Assembly (NCBI RefSeq): GCF_019431355.1
Contig: NZ_CP080269.1
Span: 2,294,001 to 2,358,000, forward strand
DNA from: Paenibacillus sp. R14(2021)
GTDB taxonomy: Bacteria; Bacillota; Bacilli; Paenibacillales; Paenibacillaceae
Length of the DNA stretch: 64,000 bases
Direction of reading: 5' to 3'
Positions within the stretch are counted from its first letter, which is position 1. The number at the start of each line of letters is the position of its first letter. Of the stretch, positions 37,274 to 45,588 are shown piece after piece. The position numbers and the translations under genes are program-made. The notes below the pieces were generated by a model. That model worked only from the letters and a program-made list of their open reading frames with translations. It made no database searches and was not told the origin of the DNA.

Positions 37274-37313
37274 TTTGTTTATTTTTGAATATATAAATTC
37301 AAACAAAAACAAA
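37274..37313 (-). promoter_or_regulatory. inverted-repeat operator in the rhamnose operon promoter
   Basis: Arms 37274-37290 and 37297-37313 form a 17-base near-palindrome rich in TTTG/CAAA, centred about 70 bases before rhaEW. Further ACAAA/TTTGT units lie at 37321-37328. DeoR-family repressors bind such A/T-rich repeated half-sites. TATATT-like -10 sequences overlap the centre on the minus strand. Confidence 0.5.
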
Positions 37314-37332
37314 GATATAATGTTTGTTTCGG

Positions 37333-37375
37333 ACAAAAACAAAAACCTGGCTTCCGATTGATTCGAAATCCAGGT
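37333..37375 (-). terminator. intrinsic terminator before the rhamnose operon
   Basis: On the minus strand ACCTGG (37375-37370) pairs with CCAGGT (37350-37345), with partial pairing inside, and is followed by TTTTTGTTTTTG. It lies just past the stop of the small membrane protein gene. Confidence 0.7.
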
Positions 37376-37389
37376 CTTTCGCTGCAGTT

Positions 37390-37806
37390 TTAACGTTTAG
37401 GCTCATCCATATGAAGCTGCTTCCGCGCTTCCCGCTCCCGCTGGTACCGATTTTCGGTAATCGCGCGATACATCGCAAACAGGCAAATCCCGCCGTAGAA
37501 GACAAGACCGAAATAGAAATCCGGTCGATCGCCTTCTTTACGCATGACGAGCACCACCGCGAGTAGTATTGTAATCAAACCGCAATCCACTAAATTCATA
37601 AGCAGCAATCCGGATGTCCGTTTCCAGATGCGCTGCCTGAGTTTGATATAAACCAGCTTTTGAAAAGCGAACCATGCAGTCCCCGCCCCAACTACGTACA
37701 TTCCAAATCGGACAAACTCGTCAACCTTCTTATCTCCCGAATACAGCATCGAACCGAAGAAGAAGACGACGAATGCCCCGACTAGAAGGTACAGCATTAC
37801 CTTCAT
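37390..37806 (-). CDS. small integral membrane protein, unknown function
   Basis: A 138-residue protein with four hydrophobic segments (about 3-20, 33-50, 66-86 and 97-113) and a charged C-terminal tail (ENRYQREREARKQLH). No motif was recognised. GAGGTG precedes the ATG. It is a monocistronic gene between the lipoprotein gene and a terminator. Confidence 0.65.
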   Translation of the reverse strand: MKVMLYLLVGAFVVFFFGSMLYSGDKKVDEFVRFGMYVVGAGTAWFAFQKLVYIKLRQRIWKRTSGLLLMNLVDCGLITILLAVVLVMRKEGDRPDFYFGLVFYGGICLFAMYRAITENRYQREREARKQLHMDEPKR

Positions 37807-37900
37807 CTGCCTACACCTCGCCTTTGCGCCAGCTTATCGTACCGATTAACCATTCCATCTCCCTCGGCATCCGGCGCCAGTAGGTCAGGTCCGCATGCAG

Positions 37901-38560
37901 TCAATCCCACCAGAGATAGAGCGTACCGCTGGTCTCCATCTCCCACCGCAGTGCACTGACCGTTTCTGTGCCTTGGTCGACCACGTCGGGGCAGAACGCA
38001 TACACCTCGTCCGCAAGCTTAGCTAATTGGTGATGCTTGCCGGTAAACTTGGCCTCCACCCAATCATGTCCCGCCCCTGTGATGCGGAAAAGGTACGCCT
38101 TCTCCCATTCTTGAAGCTTGCTGATGACATCCGCATTCAAAATATCGTAGTTTGCCCCGTCCGTACCGCGGCTTCGTAAAATATCATACTGATCCTCGCT
38201 CTTTATGAGCGTCAGTTCATCCGCGTCTATGCCATAATTCCGCTCGCTTCTGAACAGCAGCAGCCCTTGTACCGGTTTGTCTATGAATGCTTGAATCGCT
38301 TTGTCGGCTTTGTCTTCGGATAGCTCCACGGTTATGCCGTCGAATTCTTGCTTCGGATCGTACGCGTACTCAGAAGCTTTCAATCGCTGGATCGTTTCCT
38401 TCCTCGCAAATTGTTTCATTTCGAGCGCCGCCTGTTCGTTGATGCCCGCAGCAGCAGCGATACTTCGCTCGGTTTCGGTCAGCTTGGCTTCAGATCGTCC
38501 GCATCCCGATATTGCGAGAAGCAGAATCACAAGCGGCAGCAGCTTATAACGATTCGTCAT
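37901..38560 (-). CDS. hypothetical lipoprotein
   Basis: A 219-residue secreted lipoprotein. The start at 38560 (AGGTG upstream) gives a basic N-terminus, a hydrophobic core and the lipobox LLAISGC (Cys20). The mature part is charged and mixed alpha/beta, with no recognised domain; the segment EERS/AAAAGINEQAA then EFDGITVELSEDKAD suggests a small stress- or envelope-associated protein. The frame stays open upstream for 52 codons without a ribosome site, so the longer start is rejected. Confidence 0.7.
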   Translation of the reverse strand: MTNRYKLLPLVILLLAISGCGRSEAKLTETERSIAAAAGINEQAALEMKQFARKETIQRLKASEYAYDPKQEFDGITVELSEDKADKAIQAFIDKPVQGLLLFRSERNYGIDADELTLIKSEDQYDILRSRGTDGANYDILNADVISKLQEWEKAYLFRITGAGHDWVEAKFTGKHHQLAKLADEVYAFCPDVVDQGTETVSALRWEMETSGTLYLWWD

Positions 38561-38810
38561 GATACACCTGCCAGTTAAGATTAGGATCGCCCTCATTAAG
38601 AAGCATCTTCCATTCCTTGTATAAATTTGTCGAAATTTGAACAACTCCTTCGCCTTCCCTCCATCTCCCGCCAGCCGGTCTTGGAAACAAAGACAATCAT
38701 CCGAAATGACCCGCAACCTTTGACCTATTTTTTATTAACTGTATCTTCAAAATCTTCCGAAATTTTATTTGTTAGGTAAAAAATACAATTTTAAAGGAGA
38801 CAAAAGAACG

Positions 38811-39998
38811 ATGTCGGACCGAATTGCAATTACGGGATTTGGCGTCAAAGCTGCAGGAGGCGAGAACAATATGCATTTGCTGGATACGCTTCTAACGGGG
38901 AAGACCGCTTTCGAGCTGTATTCCGGCTATGCGCCGAGAGGCAAGAACGTCGCGCTTGGTTTGGTGAAGGGGAGCCTTGGGGAATGGGACGAACGAGAGT
39001 ATGCTTTTCTGCCGAGGTTCGTGAAGCTCGCGCTTGCATCTACGCAAGAAGCGCTCGCTCTGAGCGGACGGATCGTGGATCCGCGGCGGTGCGGCTTGTT
39101 CTTCGGCACGAGCCTTGGCGGCACGCATGATTTGGAAGCAACCGCCCTTCTGACCCGGGATTCCCGTTTCAGAGACATCCCTACCCATGTGTGCGGACTC
39201 GTTAATTATCACAGCGCTTCTTCCGCGGTCAGCCATTATTTTGATCTTCCGGGGATTACCAAAACGGTCGTTACGGGCTGTACGTCTGGGCTCGAAGCGC
39301 TCCAGGACGCCATCGTCTATATGAAAGCGGGGATGATCGACCGCGCTGTGGTAGGCGGAACCGATCGGGCGATTTGCACATCGATTGTGCACTGCTTCAG
39401 CAAAACAAGAAGCTTGCCGCTCGGAAATGACATTGAAGCATGTGCGCTGCCTTTCTCGACGGACAGTAAGGGCTTCGTCATATCGGAAGGCGCCTGCACG
39501 ATCATGATCGAGCATGAAAGCGAAGCCCTGCGACGAGGCGCCCGGATCTACGGCTTCATCGATGCGATCCATAGCAACAACGACGGCAGGAACATTAATG
39601 GCATGGACGATTCGGGACAAGCGATTCATGCGACAATGGCAGAAGCGGCAGCAGGGAGAAAACCGGATTACATCAACAGTCAAGCGCTCGGAAGCCGAAC
39701 CAATGATGCCATTGAATACCGCAATGCGCAAGAGCTCTACGCGAACGAAGTCAAGGTTACGACGATCAAAGGCATCATCGGGCATTCGTTCGCATCCAGC
39801 GGCCTCGTGCAAATGGCCGCATCGCTTCTAAGCTTCGAGCACCAGTTCATTCCTGGTATTTACCGGACGAATATGAAGGGTTACGAGAGCTTGAACGTGC
39901 AGCTTGAGACGGAGGCCAACATCCCGGTCAAGGAAGTGCTGATCACCGCGCACGGGTACGGCGGCAATAATGTCAGCGCGTATCTAATGAAGCAATAA
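38811..39998 (+). CDS. stand-alone beta-ketoacyl synthase-like protein with altered active site
   Basis: A 395-residue protein of the thiolase/ketoacyl-synthase fold. The nucleophile Cys157 sits in VVTGCTSGLEALQDA, which is closer to type II polyketide KS-alpha (GCTSG) than to FabF. The late motif TIKGIIGHSFASSG keeps Lys320 and His325. The first catalytic histidine, normally in NAHGT, is replaced: the sequence reads YINSQALGSRTND, with Gln291 in its place. Decarboxylation could be impaired. AAGGAG lies 11 bases before the ATG. No ACP, KR or other polyketide gene is adjacent. A specialised condensing enzyme or a partner subunit are both possible. Confidence 0.8.
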   Translation: MSDRIAITGFGVKAAGGENNMHLLDTLLTGKTAFELYSGYAPRGKNVALGLVKGSLGEWDEREYAFLPRFVKLALASTQEALALSGRIVDPRRCGLFFGTSLGGTHDLEATALLTRDSRFRDIPTHVCGLVNYHSASSAVSHYFDLPGITKTVVTGCTSGLEALQDAIVYMKAGMIDRAVVGGTDRAICTSIVHCFSKTRSLPLGNDIEACALPFSTDSKGFVISEGACTIMIEHESEALRRGARIYGFIDAIHSNNDGRNINGMDDSGQAIHATMAEAAAGRKPDYINSQALGSRTNDAIEYRNAQELYANEVKVTTIKGIIGHSFASSGLVQMAASLLSFEHQFIPGIYRTNMKGYESLNVQLETEANIPVKEVLITAHGYGGNNVSAYLMKQ

Positions 39999-40108
39999 GC
40001 ACCAGTTGCGACAGCGGACGGGCGAAGCCTCGATATTCCTCTGCCCTGCGTTCGATGTTGCTCTATCTTATGTTCTTATTCGAGTCGTCTCAGCATCAAA
40101 ATCACTCT

Positions 40109-40164
40109 ACAAAACAGCGACAGCCCGGGACCTTATTTCTTATCCCTGGCTGCCGCTGTTTTGT
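40109..40164. terminator. bidirectional intrinsic terminator
   Basis: Outer arms 40109-40119 and 40154-40164 pair perfectly, with an inner stem CAGCC-GGGA/TCCC-GGCTG. It separates the converging ketosynthase and dioxygenase genes. Confidence 0.8.
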
Positions 40165-40201
40165 TAAGGACAATTTATTGTCTCTTGATGCAAGTTAACT
40201 G

Positions 40202-41029
40202 TTATCGGGTGTACAGTGTCGGAAAATATTCCTCCCGGTCGAATCGCATCCCCGGCTGCGGACGCGCCCCCAGCAATTTCAGGTTGTCATGCCGCTGTCT
40301 CACTTCCCGGAAGTAGGTGTCGCCCGGCATGAGGTGCGCGACGACCGACAGGCGTGGATCGCTGGAATAGTTCGTGCCCGAACCGTGGAATGTCAGCGCA
40401 TGATGGAAGCTCGCCTGGCCGGCTTTCAGGATGCACGGCTCCTCGACCCAATCCCGCGTGGCGAATTTGGCCCTTAGCTTGCCCATGTCCTGCTCGAAGA
40501 ACGTGTCGCTGCCTTCCACCGCTCCCCATTTGTGCGAGCCCAGAATCGTCATCATGCCGCCGTTGTTCAGATCGGTATCCTGCAGTGCGATCCATACCGT
40601 AACCATATTCGTCGTGCTGCTGACCCGCCAATAGCCATAATCCTGATGCCAGCCTACATTGCCCGCGCTCGTCTCCTGCCCATTCGTTCCGGGCTTGTAG
40701 ATCACTTGATCATGCCACAACCGGATCGAGTCTTCGTTCAGCAGCTCGGCGGCCATATGGCCGAGGTTCCGGTCGGTCACGACGCTGTGTACCTCGTCGT
40801 TGATCCACCAGCCGTTATCGAACTTGCGCAGCGCGTGCGGGTTCGCCGGCATCGTAAAGTGATGCATCGGCAGGCCGAAGCCGTCGTACTTGCTGTTCCA
40901 GATGCGTTCATGTGCTTCGCGCAGACGCGCGATCGTGTCATCGTCCAGCAGCTTCGGGCTGATCCAATAGCCGTCCTCTTGGAATCGGCGCTTATCTTCT
41001 TCAGTCACCTGATACGGAATTACACTCAT
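40202..41029 (-). CDS. phytanoyl-CoA dioxygenase (PhyH) family 2-oxoglutarate/Fe(II) oxygenase
   Basis: A 275-residue oxygenase. The iron ligands are visible as His128-x-Asp130 (GWHQDYGYW) and His215 (TFHGSGTN), with the 2-oxoglutarate-binding arginine about Arg226 (DPRLSVVAH). Bacterial members hydroxylate diverse small molecules, including sugar- or ectoine-related compounds; the substrate here is unknown. It is divergent, across 151 bases, from an AraC regulator that is the likely controller. It starts at ATG 41029. Confidence 0.88.
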   Translation of the reverse strand: MSVIPYQVTEEDKRRFQEDGYWISPKLLDDDTIARLREAHERIWNSKYDGFGLPMHHFTMPANPHALRKFDNGWWINDEVHSVVTDRNLGHMAAELLNEDSIRLWHDQVIYKPGTNGQETSAGNVGWHQDYGYWRVSSTTNMVTVWIALQDTDLNNGGMMTILGSHKWGAVEGSDTFFEQDMGKLRAKFATRDWVEEPCILKAGQASFHHALTFHGSGTNYSSDPRLSVVAHLMPGDTYFREVRQRHDNLKLLGARPQPGMRFDREEYFPTLYTR

Positions 41030-41180
41030 CTCATCGCCGCCTTCTCACATATTTCATTAGTTTCGTTGCTTCAACTATCCCCATTGTAGAACAGACGTGG
41101 CAGCGTTGACTTCCGTATATCTATCAAATAGGATTAGACACATCTAGACAATTAGACACACGGAAAGGCGTTGATCCCAA

Positions 41181-42059
41181 GTGCCTCCTCGCAGCAAAAA
41201 TCATTCTGTTCGCTGGGAATACCATCAGGAGCATGCAGCCTCATTCGGCAGGCAAGTACCCGAGCTGATCATGCTCGGCTTTGACCGCTTTCAGGAAGCC
41301 TCTCCGCTCTACGATCATCGGCATGAGCGCTGCTATGAATTCGTGTACGTCGAGAACGGCAAAGTGACGTGGGAGGTCGAAGACGGCGTCTATCCGTCGC
41401 ATACGGGTCAATTTTTTCATACGCGGCCGGGGGAATGGCATCGAGCGCGGCTTAATTTTATCGAGCCATGCAGCATCTGGTGGATGATCGTCATCTCCCC
41501 TTCCGAACGGCGGGACTGGCTTGGCTTCGCCGACGAGGACCGGCAGCGGATGCAAGCCTCGCTCGCTTGCCTCCCTCGCATCGTCTCAGCGGATGTCCGC
41601 GTTCGCGAGCAGTTTCTGAAGCTCCGGGGGCTGCTTGCGCAGGGTACGGAAGCGGATGCGTTCCGGGTGCGCCATTATGTGCTTGACCTGCTGCTCCATC
41701 TGCTCTATCCGCCTGTTGCGCGGCAAATACCGGTCGATCTGCATGAAGCGGTGCTCGCACTCACGGGTGCGATCGAAGCGGAGCCTGCGCGGCGCTGGGC
41801 GAACAAGGAGCTGGCGGCCAAGGCAGGCGTAAGCGAGTCGCATTTCTACCGGCTGTTTCAAGACTTGCACGGGCAATCGCCGGCGAATTATATCGACAGG
41901 CTGCGGATGAACCGGGCTTGCGAGCTGCTCCGCCAGCCGGGAGCGAACGTCACGAATGTTGCCATGGATCTCGGCTATAAGACCAGCCAGCATTTTGCCA
42001 CCGTATTCAAGAAATATATCGGCGTTTCGCCTACGCAGTGGCGAGCTTCGCCTGATTGA
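41181..42059 (+). CDS. AraC family transcriptional regulator
   Basis: A 292-residue regulator with an N-terminal cupin (LYDHRHERCYEFVYVENGK, HTRPGEWHRARL) and a C-terminal double HTH (NKELAAKAGVSESHFYRLFQ, VTNVAMDLGYKTSQHFATVFKK, both typical of AraC). The start is a GTG with GGAAAGG about 13 bases upstream. Its divergent position suggests control of the PhyH-type oxygenase gene. Confidence 0.88.
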   Translation: MPPRSKNHSVRWEYHQEHAASFGRQVPELIMLGFDRFQEASPLYDHRHERCYEFVYVENGKVTWEVEDGVYPSHTGQFFHTRPGEWHRARLNFIEPCSIWWMIVISPSERRDWLGFADEDRQRMQASLACLPRIVSADVRVREQFLKLRGLLAQGTEADAFRVRHYVLDLLLHLLYPPVARQIPVDLHEAVLALTGAIEAEPARRWANKELAAKAGVSESHFYRLFQDLHGQSPANYIDRLRMNRACELLRQPGANVTNVAMDLGYKTSQHFATVFKKYIGVSPTQWRASPD

Positions 42060-42168
42060 GCTTCTGAAAAAATCATAGCTGCTGGAAATGATCTACATCC
42101 CTTTCCATGCATGTAATGCGTTATAATGAAAGCTTGCCATTAAGAACAACGACCGGGAGCTTACAATA

Positions 42169-43413
42169 ATGCGAATGCTTGCTTCATATCCGAAAGAAAT
42201 CAAAGTCTTTTTGCTTGCCAGCCTGATCAATGCAATCGGCAGCGCATTGATGTGGCCGCTCGTCACAATGTTTGTGTTCGATGAGCTCGGACGCAGCATG
42301 ACGGACGCGGGTCTCGTCATTCTCATTCAATCGCTCGGCGGCATCATGGGTCAACTGCTGGGCGGCAGCCTCTATCATCGCCTCGGCGTAAAGAAGCTGA
42401 TTATCGGCGCGTTGGCGCTCAATGCATGCGGGCTGCTGCTGCTGCCGCTGCTTAGCCAGTCTTGGCCTGTATTTATCGTGATGATGGGACTTATCGGGCT
42501 GTTCAATGCCCTGTCGTTTCCTGCGATACAAGCATTCATCGGTTTCCGATTTGCCGACCGGCGCGGCGAGCTGTTCAACGTCGTGTATATTGCCAACAAT
42601 ATCGGCGTTGCCATCGGTACGGCGCTCAGCGGATTTCTGGCTGATTTCTCGTACCAGCTGAGCTTTGTGATGAACGGCTTGACGTCGGGCGTATTCGCTG
42701 TGTTCTTCCTCTTCTATCTGAAACGCGTCGGTACCGGCAGCGACAGCGGCGCGGCCGTGCGCATGAAGAAACTCGCTCCTCAGGATACGGGGATTTGGAC
42801 GCTGCTCAAGGATGTTCGCCTCTACTTGTTCATGGCGCTTGGCGGCATGCTCATTAATCTCGGCAACAGCATCTGGAACACCGGCGTGTCGCCGTTTATT
42901 ATCGAGCATGGCATGTCGAAGCAGATGTTCGGCTTCCTCTGGACATTCAACGGCATTCTGATCTTCATTGCCCAGCCGCTCACGAACTTCATCAAGCGCA
43001 ATGCGGCCAAAACGATAACGTCGCAGCTAACGGCGAGCGCCTTGCTCTATCTTGCCGGTTATGCCGCGATTCTGGCGATGCACAGCTTCCCCGGCATGGT
43101 GCTCGGCATGCTGCTTACGACTTTCGGCGAGATGCTGATCGCCCCGGCTATTCCGGCGTTCCTTAGCGAGAACGGCGGCAAGCAAGCGCCGTTCTACCTT
43201 GGACTTGCGGGCGGCATCGGATCCGCGGGCCGCGTCATCGGCCCTTATGTCATGGGCAGTCTCTACGATAGCGGCGGATTGACGCCGGTGGCTTGGCTGG
43301 CGGTACTGACCGCCGCATTGTCGACTGCCACGTTCATCGTGCATGCGGTTCTGCATCGGCAGAAGCCGGTTGCCGGCAGTCAGCTTCGCGAAGCGGCTGC
43401 GGGGATAGAATGA
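42169..43413 (+). CDS. MFS transporter
   Basis: A 414-residue major-facilitator protein with twelve predicted membrane segments. The loop 2-3 motif region reads GGSLYHRLGVKKLIIGA, a variant of the family's G-x-x-x-D-R-x-G-R-R/K, and the second half begins after the central loop around residue 205. It resembles multidrug or sugar efflux proteins of bacilli (YfmO/LmrP-like region), but the substrate cannot be told. GGGAGC precedes the ATG. A sharp terminator follows within five bases. Confidence 0.88.
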   Translation: MRMLASYPKEIKVFLLASLINAIGSALMWPLVTMFVFDELGRSMTDAGLVILIQSLGGIMGQLLGGSLYHRLGVKKLIIGALALNACGLLLLPLLSQSWPVFIVMMGLIGLFNALSFPAIQAFIGFRFADRRGELFNVVYIANNIGVAIGTALSGFLADFSYQLSFVMNGLTSGVFAVFFLFYLKRVGTGSDSGAAVRMKKLAPQDTGIWTLLKDVRLYLFMALGGMLINLGNSIWNTGVSPFIIEHGMSKQMFGFLWTFNGILIFIAQPLTNFIKRNAAKTITSQLTASALLYLAGYAAILAMHSFPGMVLGMLLTTFGEMLIAPAIPAFLSENGGKQAPFYLGLAGGIGSAGRVIGPYVMGSLYDSGGLTPVAWLAVLTAALSTATFIVHAVLHRQKPVAGSQLREAAAGIE

Positions 43414-43417
43414 ATAG

Positions 43418-43451
43418 AAGGCGTGCCCAATTAAAACGGGCACGCCTTTTT
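43418..43451 (+). terminator. intrinsic terminator after the MFS gene
   Basis: Arms 43418-43428 and 43438-43448 pair perfectly (AAGGCGTGCCC/GGGCACGCCTT), followed by a T-run. Confidence 0.88.
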
Positions 43452-43547
43452 GAATATGTAAAATCGCTTTTGCCAAGAAAACTGTGTTTACCCATTAACC
43501 CCGAATTTCCCGCAGTTGGTTAATAGGCATGCAAAAGCCCTCTTTCC

Positions 43548-45377
43548 TTATTCCTCGACCTGCCGGATGATCATGTTTTCAAAGGCTGCCGAGCCGAACT
43601 GAGCGAATAACCGAAGCTGTTGATGTGCCCCGTCGATTCTGGAAATAAGCGTCCGGCTGCCATTGACGCACAGGTCGATCCATCCCTTCTTGATGACAGC
43701 TTCGACGGAAACCTTCTCGGACAGCCCTGCTACGTGATAGATGGACGAGGATTCGTCCTCCAGCAGCGAACGCGCATGGATACGGTGAATGCCGACCTTG
43801 CGGGCCGACGGCTCGAACCTGACATCGTACCCGTCCGCGAAGCTCTCCGAGCCCGATACAGAGAAACCGAGATACATGTTCGCATACTGAGCGGTGACAT
43901 CAAACGTAAGCACGTAACCCGAGCCAAAAGCCCCGACATTTCGAGAGATGAAGCCATTAAAATCATCCAACGTGCAAGCGTCAAACGAGTTGGCCGGACC
44001 TGCCTCCTCCCTCAGCTCGGGTACGAATGCAAGCCCCAGTGAACCGTCCGCTTGCTGCACCAACTCGCGAAAGACGAGCTCTCCGGCGTATACGCCCGGT
44101 GAAGACAAGAAGCCGGCAGCAATCCGCCGCCCTTCCGGGAATGGTGCCGTCTTGGGCACTCGCCACTGCACGCAGTCGAGGACGTCCATCTCCGGCCGCA
44201 GCCATGGCCCCTCCATCGTTCGCGAATAACGGTAACGGGCCAGCCCGTCATTGCTGAAGATAAGATAATACCATCCATTCCATTCGAAGAAATCCGGACA
44301 CTCCGGTTCATCGTGATACCCCGGGATGATGAACGGCCCAATCTCTTCCCATTCGGTCAGGTTGTTCGAAGCGAGATGCACGAGGCAGCCTCGCGGCCTG
44401 TTCGCATCAACGAGACTTGTCGTGACGAGCATATGATACGATCCTTGTTTATCCTGCCATACATGCGGATCGCGGACAGACGCAAGCGTGAAGCGCTCCG
44501 ACAGCCGAATATCGGCGTCGGTCTTCGCAAAGCGGATACCGTCTTCGCTGACCGCATACGTCAGGCGGGCCGGAGATCCATCAACGGCGCGGACGGCATA
44601 GAACGCATAGTAGGTGCCATCCTTGAAGAAAACGGAGCCGGTGCAGATCGACCCTTCTTCTTCATCCGTGATGCCGACTGCAATAGGATGGTGCTCCCAT
44701 GTCCGGAAATCCTTCGTTGCGATTTGCGACCATTGATGGGCGCCTAGCCCCCATTTGCTGGCATGGCCGCGGCGGTCGTAGAGATAATAGAGTCTAAACG
44801 TTGTTCCGTCGAAATACGGCATACAGTCGCCGACGCCCGTATTGAATCCGCGCGGACGCCAATACTGGACGGTTGCCGGTTCTTCGCCCAGATATTGATC
44901 CGCAAGCTCGGGAAGCCCTTCTTCCGGCATGACCGTTTCCTTCCAGATCGTTACGCTGCCGATGCCGGCATTCACCTGGATAACAGCCTCGGTCAGGTCG
45001 ACTTCTCCCATCGGCCAATCCTCGTCGACCATGATACCGTCCACGTATAACCGCACAGCATAACCTGCATATTGCAGCAGAACCGAATGGTCCGTATTCC
45101 CGATGCGTGACCAAGGAATGGATAACGTCAGCGGCGTATCCCTCGCATCCGTTTGAAATTCAGCGATCAGAGACAACGCTTTCATTTCAGCCGATATTCC
45201 CGTGTAGAAGCGCACCCTAGGACCGCTCGGGGATGCTATTGCAGCCATATCCCCATCAGTCATGCCTGAGGTTTCGAGAGCAACCGCAAACTGCTTCACT
45301 CGCCCCCAATTTAGCTGCTTCGGCGAATCGTTCCTCTGAACGATGAAATCAGCCGGCTGTTGTGAATGTACTTTCAT
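43548..45377 (-). CDS. GH32-like glycoside hydrolase with N-terminal beta-sandwich domain
   Basis: A 609-residue intracellular protein. Residues about 1-155 look like a concanavalin-type beta sandwich. Residues about 170-440 follow the five-bladed propeller of GH32 (sucrases, fructanases), with the RDP motif (302-304, SVRDPHVW) and the EC motif (Glu359-Cys360, DEPECPDFFEW). The N-terminal WMNDPNG block is missing; the nearest equivalent is GVGDCMPYFDG with Asp184 as possible nucleophile. A further beta domain follows. The start at 45377 has GGAGTG eight bases upstream. No signal peptide. Substrate uncertain, perhaps a fructoside or a GH43-like arabinoside. Confidence 0.78.
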   Translation of the reverse strand: MKVHSQQPADFIVQRNDSPKQLNWGRVKQFAVALETSGMTDGDMAAIASPSGPRVRFYTGISAEMKALSLIAEFQTDARDTPLTLSIPWSRIGNTDHSVLLQYAGYAVRLYVDGIMVDEDWPMGEVDLTEAVIQVNAGIGSVTIWKETVMPEEGLPELADQYLGEEPATVQYWRPRGFNTGVGDCMPYFDGTTFRLYYLYDRRGHASKWGLGAHQWSQIATKDFRTWEHHPIAVGITDEEEGSICTGSVFFKDGTYYAFYAVRAVDGSPARLTYAVSEDGIRFAKTDADIRLSERFTLASVRDPHVWQDKQGSYHMLVTTSLVDANRPRGCLVHLASNNLTEWEEIGPFIIPGYHDEPECPDFFEWNGWYYLIFSNDGLARYRYSRTMEGPWLRPEMDVLDCVQWRVPKTAPFPEGRRIAAGFLSSPGVYAGELVFRELVQQADGSLGLAFVPELREEAGPANSFDACTLDDFNGFISRNVGAFGSGYVLTFDVTAQYANMYLGFSVSGSESFADGYDVRFEPSARKVGIHRIHARSLLEDESSSIYHVAGLSEKVSVEAVIKKGWIDLCVNGSRTLISRIDGAHQQLRLFAQFGSAAFENMIIRQVEE

Positions 45378-45509
45378 GTCAATGACACTCCATTCATCTT
45401 CAATGGTCATCCAACAGTGAATATAAAATAAGTTCATTATAGTTAATCGTTAATTCTCATGCAATAATTGGTTTTTTTTATAAATGGCACCATCTCTACT
45501 TATAAACGA

Positions 45510-45550
45510 AAAGGACCTCACTTCCGCAAGACGTGGAGTGTGAGGTCCTT
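45510..45550 (-). terminator. intrinsic terminator after the RND pump gene
   Basis: Arms 45510-45521 and 45540-45550 (AAGGACCTCAC/GTGAGGTCCTT) pair, with CTTCC/GGAG-like inner pairing. On the minus strand it is followed by TTTTCGTTTA. Confidence 0.8.
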
Positions 45551-45588
45551 CTTCTAACAGATAATCGATTCCATTCGTCCGTTCAACC

